Origin: Rhodospirillales bacterium
Lineage (GTDB): Bacteria > Pseudomonadota > Alphaproteobacteria > Acetobacterales > Acetobacteraceae
NCBI GenBank assembly: GCA_028869995.1
Contig: JAGWQN010000093.1
Span: forward strand, 1-64,000
DNA length: 64,000 nt
Direction of reading: 5' to 3'
The notes under the pieces were generated by a model. It made no database searches and was not told the origin of the DNA. It was given only the letters and a program-made list of their open reading frames with translations. Of the stretch, positions 57,688-64,000 are shown piece after piece (position 1 is the first letter of the stretch; each line of letters starts with the position of its first letter). A program made the position numbers and the translations under genes.

Positions 57688-58163
57688 CGACCCAGCGCTC
57701 GCTCCCGCGCCTCGGTCGCCAACTGGTCGGCGCGCTCATTCATGTCATGACCGGAATGACCACGCACCCATTTCCACTCGATCTCATGCGGCTCGGCGGC
57801 GGCCAGCAGACGCTGCCAGAGATCCATGTTGGCAACCGGATCGCCCGCGGCATTGCGCCAGCGCCGCCGCACCCAGCCCTGGCGCCAGCGGGTGATGCCA
57901 AGGCGGACGTACTCGCTGTCGGTGTGCAGCACCACGCGGCATGGCCGCTTCAGCGCCTCCAGCGCCATGGCCGCCGCGGTGAGCTCCATACGGTTGTTGG
58001 TGGTAGCGGAATCGAAGCCCGAGAGTTCCCTCTCGTGCTCGCCACGACGCAGGATCGCCGCCCACCCGCCGGGGCCGGGGTTGGGCTTGCAGCCGCCATC
58101 GGTCCATATCTCCACAGGCGCGATCTTCCCCGGCGCGCCAGGCCGGGGTGGGTCAGAGTCCAT
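57684..58163 (-). CDS. rnhA: ribonuclease HI
   Basis: [70 protein letters not shown]...[18 protein letters not shown]. Confidence 0.97.
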   Translation of the reverse strand: MDSDPPRPGAPGKIAPVEIWTDGGCKPNPGPGGWAAILRRGEHERELSGFDSATTNNRMELTAAAMALEALKRPCRVVLHTDSEYVRLGITRWRQGWVRRRWRNAAGDPVANMDLWQRLLAAAEPHEIEWKWVRGHSGHDMNERADQLATEARERALGR

Positions 58164-59118
58164 ACGCGGCCTCGTCCTTTGCCGAGCGATGAAAGCGCAG
58201 ACGGCGCAGATATTCGAGCGGGTCCTTCCGCGTGACGAGTGCGCCTGCCGGCGTGTTGATCCAGTCGTACAGGCGCGTCGCCGCAAAACGCAGCGCCGCT
58301 CCGGCGGCAAGGGTCGGCAGTGCGCCGCGCTCCTCACGCGTCAGCGGGCGAGCGGCATCGTAGGCGCCGATCAGAGCCCGCGATTTCGTCACGTTATAGG
58401 AACCATCGGCCTCGAAGCACCAGGCATTGAGGCACACCGCCAGATCGTAGGCGTAGAAATCCGTAGCGGCGAAGTAGAAGTCGATGAGGCCCGAGACCCG
58501 TCCATCGAGGAAGAACACGTTGTCGGGAAACAGGTCTGCATGGATATGCCCCTGGGGAAGCCGGGCCGGCCAGGCGGCGAGTATCGGCGTGAGGCTGGCG
58601 CGCAGTTCCTCGGCCACCGCTGCCATCTCGCGCCCAGCGGCACCGGTCGTGTCGCAGCGTTCCAGCAACGGCCCCCATGCCGCGGGCCCCAGGGTGTTGG
58701 GCCGGCCAGGCGCATAGCCCTCACCCGCGCGGTGCAGGGCGGCCAGAGCCGCTCCGAGCGGCGCGCAATGTTCCGGGCGCACGCGGCGCGGCCAGATGCC
58801 AGGCAGGAAGGTAGTGATCGCTGCGGCCTTACCGGCGAGCCGGCGCAGCGCCGCGCCATCGCGCCCACCCACCGGGCGCGGGCAGGCGATCCCATGCGCC
58901 GCCAGATGCTGCATCAGCCCGAGGAACCAGGGCAGGTCGCGTGGATCGACCCGCTTCTCGTAGAGCGTGAGAATGAAGTCGCCGGCCGTGGTACGAAGGG
59001 AGAAATTGCTATTTTCAACCCCCTCCGCAATGCCGCGGAAGGCGACCAGCTCGCCGATCGCGTAGTCGCCGAGGAAGGTGGCCAGCGCCTCGTCCGAAAC
59101 CTCAGTGTAGACCGCCAT
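58153..59118 (-). CDS. thrB: homoserine kinase (ThrB2 type)
   Basis: [57 protein letters not shown]...[31 protein letters not shown]. Confidence 0.95.
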   Translation of the reverse strand: MAVYTEVSDEALATFLGDYAIGELVAFRGIAEGVENSNFSLRTTAGDFILTLYEKRVDPRDLPWFLGLMQHLAAHGIACPRPVGGRDGAALRRLAGKAAAITTFLPGIWPRRVRPEHCAPLGAALAALHRAGEGYAPGRPNTLGPAAWGPLLERCDTTGAAGREMAAVAEELRASLTPILAAWPARLPQGHIHADLFPDNVFFLDGRVSGLIDFYFAATDFYAYDLAVCLNAWCFEADGSYNVTKSRALIGAYDAARPLTREERGALPTLAAGAALRFAATRLYDWINTPAGALVTRKDPLEYLRRLRFHRSAKDEAAYGL

Positions 59119-59134
59119 CAGAAGCAGCGAGCGG

Positions 59135-60118
59135 TCATCCGGCGGACAGGGCCGCCGGCAGCTTGAAGGTCAGGTCCTCGGTGGTGACCCGCCGCTCCTG
59201 CACGTCGAGCGTGTAGCGTTCCCCGATCCGCGCCAGCAGGCCCTGGACAAGGGATTCGGGGGCTGAGGCACCGGCGGTGATGCCGATTACCGTCTCGCCC
59301 TCGAGCACGCTCCAGTCGAGCGCCTCGGGTCCTTCGAGCAGCTGCGCACGTGCGCCGGCGCGGCTGGCAACCTCGCAGAGCCGCACCGTGTTGGAGGAGT
59401 TGGCGCTGCCGACCACGAGCACAAGCCCGGCCTCGGCCGCCACCGCCCGTACCGCCGCCTGGCGGTTGGTGGTCGCATAGCAGATGTCTTCCTTCGCCGG
59501 CCCCTCGATGCCGGGGAAGCGCCGACGCAGAACGGCAACGATCTCGGCTGCATCCTCCACCGACAACGTGGTCTGCGTCACGAAGGCAAGCGGGCCGGGC
59601 GGCGGCGCGACCGCCTCGGCTTCGGCCAGCGACTGCACCAGGGTCATCGCTCCGGGACGAACCTGTCCCATCGTCCCCTCGACCTCCGGGTGGCCGGCAT
59701 GGCCGATCATCAGGATATGATGGCCCATGGCCTCGTGGCGCTCCGCCTCGCGGTGTACTTTGGAGACCAGCGGACACGTCGCGTCGAAGGCGGTCAGGCC
59801 GCGCGCCGCCGCGGCGAGCGGTACGGACTTCGCCACGCCATGCGCCGAGAACACGACCGGCACGCCCGGCGGCACCTCGTCGAGCTCCTCGACAAACACC
59901 GCGCCCTGTGCAGCCAGGCCGTCGACCACGACGCGGTTGTGCACGATCTCGTGGCGGACATAAACGGGCGCGCCGTCGCGCTTCAGCGCCTCCTCGACGA
60001 CCCGTACAGCGCGGTCCACGCCGGCACAGAAGCCGCGCGGGGCGGCCAGCAGCACGCGCAGGCGCGGCAACGCACCTGCAGGATCATGGTCGGAGGTATG
60101 AGCGGTATCGGCGGGCAT
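59135..60118 (-). CDS. ispH: 4-hydroxy-3-methylbut-2-enyl diphosphate reductase
   Basis: LRVLLAAPRGFCAGVDRAVRVVEEALKRDGAPVYVRHEIVHNRVVVDGLAAQGAVFVEELDEVP...TCPLVSKVHREAERH. Confidence 0.97.
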   Translation of the reverse strand: MPADTAHTSDHDPAGALPRLRVLLAAPRGFCAGVDRAVRVVEEALKRDGAPVYVRHEIVHNRVVVDGLAAQGAVFVEELDEVPPGVPVVFSAHGVAKSVPLAAAARGLTAFDATCPLVSKVHREAERHEAMGHHILMIGHAGHPEVEGTMGQVRPGAMTLVQSLAEAEAVAPPPGPLAFVTQTTLSVEDAAEIVAVLRRRFPGIEGPAKEDICYATTNRQAAVRAVAAEAGLVLVVGSANSSNTVRLCEVASRAGARAQLLEGPEALDWSVLEGETVIGITAGASAPESLVQGLLARIGERYTLDVQERRVTTEDLTFKLPAALSAG

Positions 60119-60276
60119 GCGTAAACGGCTCCAGCCTGGGCGCAACCGGGAGCTGCGACCGGGCATATGATCGACGGCGCAGACATAGAGGCCCTTCCCC
60201 TTGCGGGCAATGCACGGCATGGAGGCGCAACAGCATCATGTGATCATGGCCGCGCGGCCATCACGGCGGAGGATTC

Positions 60277-60843
60277 ATGGCGAAGCACACCGCTAACCAG
60301 GCGACGACCCGCACGACAGCGCGGCGTGCGGGAGGCCGATTCGCCACCGCGCTTGCGGCGCTGGCGCTCGCCGGATGCACACCCAGCGGCTTTCCTCCCG
60401 CCTGCCCGCAACTGTCGCTGATCAGCGGTGCCTCCGACCTGCTCAAGATGGCCGGCAAGAGCAACCAGCACGACATCCGCGACCTCGTTCTGGCAGCACG
60501 AATTGAGGCGGTCCCGGCAAGCTGCCAGTTCACCGGCCGGCGTTCGGTGGGCGCCCAGCTGCGCGCGGAGTTTGCCGTCCAGCGCGGCCCGGCGGCGACG
60601 AGCCCCGACGTCGCCCTGCACTACTTTGTCGCCGCCGCGAAGGGGCGCACGATCCTCGACGAGCAGGACTATGTCGTGACCGGCCGCTTCCCGCCGAACG
60701 TCGATCGCATGACGCTGGTGGGCCAGCAGATCCATCTTGACTTCCCGGTGGGGGCCGATCAGTCCGCCGCCGGCTATCACATTTACGTGGGCTTCCGGCT
60801 GAGCAAGGCAGAACTCGATTCCAACCGCGCCAACGGCCTGTAG
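60277..60843 (+). CDS. hypothetical lipoprotein
   Basis: LALAGCTPSGFPPACPQLSLISGASDLLKMAGKSNQHDIRDLVLAARIEAVPASCQF...; lipobox present. Confidence 0.75.
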   Translation: MAKHTANQATTRTTARRAGGRFATALAALALAGCTPSGFPPACPQLSLISGASDLLKMAGKSNQHDIRDLVLAARIEAVPASCQFTGRRSVGAQLRAEFAVQRGPAATSPDVALHYFVAAAKGRTILDEQDYVVTGRFPPNVDRMTLVGQQIHLDFPVGADQSAAGYHIYVGFRLSKAELDSNRANGL

Positions 60844-60852
60844 CACCGCGCG

Positions 60853-62289
60853 TCAGCCGAACGCCGGCGCAAGGAAGCGGGCCCAGGCATAGGCATTGCT
60901 CGCCGCGCCCGCCTCCATCGCCGTGGCGAGCACGGCACGATGCGGGCCGAACGCCGGCGCAAAACCGAGGGTCAGACGTTGGGATGAGCCTGGCCCGAGC
61001 GTCCGTGTTTCGGTGGCGAGCGTCGCACCGGCGGCGTTTTCGAGCGTCACCGTGAACCGGATTCGGCCGCCCCCCGGCCCGGCGTGAGCGAGCCCCGTCT
61101 CGAGGCGGGTCTGGCCCGCAAGCGTGCGCACGAACACCGCCCGAGCCATCGCACCGGGTGACGGTGCATGCAGCTGGAACCCGCCATCGCCGACCAGGAA
61201 GAAGCCCCATGGCTCGCGCAGCAGGCCTTCCAGGCGCAGCGGCGCGATCCCCGGCCCATCCTCGATCAGCGGCAGATGCCGCGGCACGGTGACCGGCAGA
61301 TGGCGGGGCGTGCGGCGCTCCGCGACATCGACCGGCGCATGACGGCCGCTGGTATGGGTGACGACGTCAAACCCATCCATTCCCCCATGCGTTGAAGCGA
61401 GCAAGCCGGCATCCAGCGGCGCCGCCGGCCTGCCGAGCGGGTCCGGATGGCGAACGATGGCGAGCGCATCGAGCGCGGCCACCCAGGTCGGCCCCGGCAC
61501 GGCCAGCAACGTCTCCGCGGCAGCGGGGAAGTCCGCGACAACGAGATCCGCCCCCGTCCATCCGAGCAGCTCCAGCACTGAAGCGACCGTCAGCGCGCGA
61601 AAGTGCCGCGCCTCGAGCGGTAGGCGGTCGGTGAACCGCGCCGACCACCCAGCGGCATCCTCGCCCATCAGCCCGATGCGCGAGGATGAATGCCATACCG
61701 CGGCCCCGATGGTGCGGATGCGTGGATAGGGCATGGTGTTCTGAACCAGCAGCCGCATCAGGGGCGCCAGCGGCTCCACGGCCGCCAGCTCCGCCTGCGG
61801 GAATCGCCGTGCCAAGGCCACTGTCAGATATCCGCAACCGGCACCGAGCACGAGGATGCGTCGCGGCTCGCAGCGCAGCGGGAAGGCGGCGGCACCGTCG
61901 AGAAAAGAGCGCGCCATCGCGGCCAGATCCGATGTAGCACAGCGAAACGAGAGTGGATGGCCGATCTCCGGCAGCAGCGCGTAGCCAAGCCCCGTATGCG
62001 AGCCGGCAAAGCCTGCCAACAAGGCAAAATAGCCGCGCCGCAATGTCGCATCGTTGGGGGCCGCAAGCAGGCGCCCGGCCGCCTCGTGTAAGCCGAGCAA
62101 CGCGGCCGGCGGCAGATCCTCGGGAACCGGCGGCGCCCCCGGCGTGCCGGGATCGCTCACGGCAAGGCCGGAAGCATGACGGGCGGAGGTAGCATGCGCG
62201 GGAGCATGGCGCAGCGGCGCCCGGGACTCCAGGCCATCGTGTCCGGCGCGACGCCAGCATGCCGCACATGCGAAGAACGGGTTCCGCAA
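60853..62289 (-). CDS. FkbM-like/SAM-dependent methyltransferase-fold protein
   Basis: CEPRRILVLGAGCGYLTVALARRFPQAELAAVEPLAPLMRLLVQNTMPYPRIRTIGAAVWHSSSRIGL; start codon uncertain. Confidence 0.65.
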   Translation of the reverse strand: MRNPFFACAACWRRAGHDGLESRAPLRHAPAHATSARHASGLAVSDPGTPGAPPVPEDLPPAALLGLHEAAGRLLAAPNDATLRRGYFALLAGFAGSHTGLGYALLPEIGHPLSFRCATSDLAAMARSFLDGAAAFPLRCEPRRILVLGAGCGYLTVALARRFPQAELAAVEPLAPLMRLLVQNTMPYPRIRTIGAAVWHSSSRIGLMGEDAAGWSARFTDRLPLEARHFRALTVASVLELLGWTGADLVVADFPAAAETLLAVPGPTWVAALDALAIVRHPDPLGRPAAPLDAGLLASTHGGMDGFDVVTHTSGRHAPVDVAERRTPRHLPVTVPRHLPLIEDGPGIAPLRLEGLLREPWGFFLVGDGGFQLHAPSPGAMARAVFVRTLAGQTRLETGLAHAGPGGGRIRFTVTLENAAGATLATETRTLGPGSSQRLTLGFAPAFGPHRAVLATAMEAGAASNAYAWARFLAPAFG

Positions 62290-62388
62290 GCGTGGACAAC
62301 ATTTTGCGAGCGCGCCATTTGTCGAGGCGTATTTATCGCAGAATCATACTGTTACGGCATGCACTTCGTAGATCGTGATTGCATCAAA

Positions 62389-62438
62389 ACATTTTTGATC
62401 GAAAAATGTAACGATGCCCTTTCGTTGTCGGGACGAAA
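62389..62438. promoter_or_regulatory. two dyads upstream of the MarR gene
   Basis: ACATTTTT-GATCG-AAAAATGT (62389-62409) and TTTCGT-TGTCGGG-ACGAAA (62420-62438) between the divergent genes 60853..62289(-) and 62480..62857(+). Confidence 0.5.
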
Positions 62439-62479
62439 TCTGATACATTCCTCGAAACTGAGCCCATAAGGAGACACCG

Positions 62480-62857
62480 ATGGCCTCTGCCGTTCTGCCC
62501 GACAAACTGCCGGGCATACTGCGCGACGCAATCCTGGGAATGGTGCATCGCGAGGGGCCGGATCTCTCGGCTCGTCAGCTGGTCGTCTTCCTGATCTGCT
62601 ACCTTGAGGATGGCCCACATACGGTGCGCGGCCTGGCCGCCCGGCTCGATGTCTCCAAGCCGGCGATCACGCGTTCGCTCGATCGTCTGACCGATCTCGG
62701 TTTCGCCAAGCGCGCCGCCGATCCGGCCGACCGTCGCAGCGTTCTGGTCACGCGGACGCGCAAGGGCGAGGCTCTGCTTACCGAGCTCAAGCGCCTGCTC
62801 ACCTCGGCGGTGGCAGCCAGCAACAAGCCGGCCAAGAAGCCAGGCCGCGGCAAGTAG
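62480..62857 (+). CDS. MarR-family transcriptional regulator
   Basis: LSARQLVVFLICYLEDGPHTVRGLAARLDVSKPAITRSLDRLTDLGFAKRAADPADRRSVLVTRTRKGEALL. Confidence 0.92.
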   Translation: MASAVLPDKLPGILRDAILGMVHREGPDLSARQLVVFLICYLEDGPHTVRGLAARLDVSKPAITRSLDRLTDLGFAKRAADPADRRSVLVTRTRKGEALLTELKRLLTSAVAASNKPAKKPGRGK

Positions 62858-62965
62858 GCAACAGTTTCGGCACCGGGCGAGGCATCGAGGTCAAAGGCCG
62901 CGCCCTTCGCCGGCAGCACGACGCAGCTATTCGCGAGGGCCCGAAAGCCCTCGCGCCTTTTCTTC

Positions 62966-63904
62966 TCAAAGCATTGCGTCAATCTCGGACACGGCTGCAG
63001 CGTCGAGTGCCCAACTGCCGGCGGCGACGTTCTGGTGAACCTGCTCGGGCTTCGTCGCACCCGCAATGACGCTCGCCACCGGTGCCTTGGCCAGCAGCCA
63101 GGCAAAGGCCAGGTCGAGAAGGCTGCGCCCGCGCGCCTCGGCGTAATCCGCCAGCTTCTCCGCGCAAACCCAGTTCGCTTCAGTCAGATACTTATCGGCC
63201 AGGCGCTGCGTCTTGGTGAGCCTCGCGCCCACCGGCAGCGGAGAATTGCGGCGGTACTTGCCGGTGAGCAGACCCGAAGCCAGCGGGAAATAGGGCAGCA
63301 GGCCCAGCCCGTGCGCACGCATCATCGGCATCAGCTCGGCCTCTGCCTTGCGTACCAGCAACGAATATTCGTCCTGGCATGAAACGAAGGCGGAAAGCCC
63401 CATGGAGCGCGCGATGGCGTTCGCTTCCACAACCTGCCATGCTGGCATGTTGGAGACGCCGACATAGCGCACCTTGCCGGCACGCACGAGGTCGTCGAGC
63501 GCGCGCAGGGTCTCGGCAAGCGGGGTGCGCGGGTCCGGCTGGTGCAGTTGATAAAGATCGATCCAGTCTGTCTTGAGCCGCGACAGGCTGTCGTCCACCG
63601 CGCGCATGATCCAGGCGCGCGAGCCGCCCTGGTGTTCGCCGTCGTCTGCCATGGGCATGCCGAACTTCGTAGCGAGCACGATACGCTTGCGCATCGACGC
63701 GTCGATGACCTGACCCATCGCGCTCTCCGAGCCACCGCGTTCGCCATAGATATCAGCGGTGTCGAACAGTGTGATACCGGCATCGATCGCGGCATGGATC
63801 ACCGCGCGCGTCGCCGCGAGGTCGATCCGGCCGCCGAAATTGTTGCAGCCGAGCCCCACTGCCGACACACGCAGCCCACTCGCGCCGAGATTGCGCATTT
63901 CCAT
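62966..63904 (-). CDS. aldo/keto reductase
   Basis: MEMRNLGASGLRVSAVGLGCNNFGGRIDLAATRAVIHAAIDAGITLFDTADIYGERGGSESAMGQVI...DLYQLHQPDPRTPLAETLRALDDLVRAGKVRYVGVSN. Confidence 0.95.
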   Translation of the reverse strand: MEMRNLGASGLRVSAVGLGCNNFGGRIDLAATRAVIHAAIDAGITLFDTADIYGERGGSESAMGQVIDASMRKRIVLATKFGMPMADDGEHQGGSRAWIMRAVDDSLSRLKTDWIDLYQLHQPDPRTPLAETLRALDDLVRAGKVRYVGVSNMPAWQVVEANAIARSMGLSAFVSCQDEYSLLVRKAEAELMPMMRAHGLGLLPYFPLASGLLTGKYRRNSPLPVGARLTKTQRLADKYLTEANWVCAEKLADYAEARGRSLLDLAFAWLLAKAPVASVIAGATKPEQVHQNVAAGSWALDAAAVSEIDAML

Positions 63905-64000
63905 TCCAGGTTCTCCTTTTCACCAAACCGTGATTCTGCGCGCGCCGTGCTATCGCCTCAACCCCCCGCGCCGCGACGGTTTCAGCGCCAGGCGATCTCC

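Noticed and set aside
57826-59166. 446-aa ORF antisense to rnhA/thrB
   Set aside because: Antisense shadow ORF over housekeeping genes.

Overview
64 kb of a high-GC, probably alphaproteobacterial, chromosome with dense coding. From left to right: (1) the 3' tail of an ISL3-like transposase (1-90). (2) A sarcosine oxidase operon soxBDAG (minus strand), divergent from a GlxA/GbdR/SouR-type AraC regulator that carries an in-frame TGA, followed by a DadA-like FAD oxidoreductase and a Dpp/Opp-type peptide ABC transporter. (3) A 14.6-33.6 kb accessory catabolic island: an operon hyuA-hyuB-aminotransferase-uronate-dehydrogenase-like gene with 4-bp overlaps at every junction, four SDRs, an AroE-like dehydrogenase, LysR and GntR regulators, a FAD oxidoreductase and a LIV-type ABC transporter. 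(4) Two PEP-CTERM proteins and a glycine-zipper/peptidoglycan-binding lipoprotein. (5) A nitrate-respiration/NO-stress island (nnrU, Rrf2 regulator, ric/ytfE, moeA, nnrS, a small unknown gene, a PpiC-type isomerase, narIJHG, narK, Crp/Fnr regulator) with a perfect FNR box. (6) Mostly housekeeping genes (CHAD protein, RNA helicase, VOC/CGNR pair, YqgE, peroxiredoxin, orphan D12 DNA methylase, rnhA, thrB, ispH, MarR, aldo/keto reductase). No CRISPR array, tRNA or rRNA was recognised. The best candidates for follow-up are the hyuAB-aminotransferase-dehydrogenase operon, the nonsense-interrupted sox regulator, the paired dyads between the Rrf2 gene and ric, the duplicated operator at the VOC/CGNR junction, and the orphan methylase in the ispH-thrB-rnhA operon. 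All assignments come from reading protein motifs and gene order; no database searches were run.
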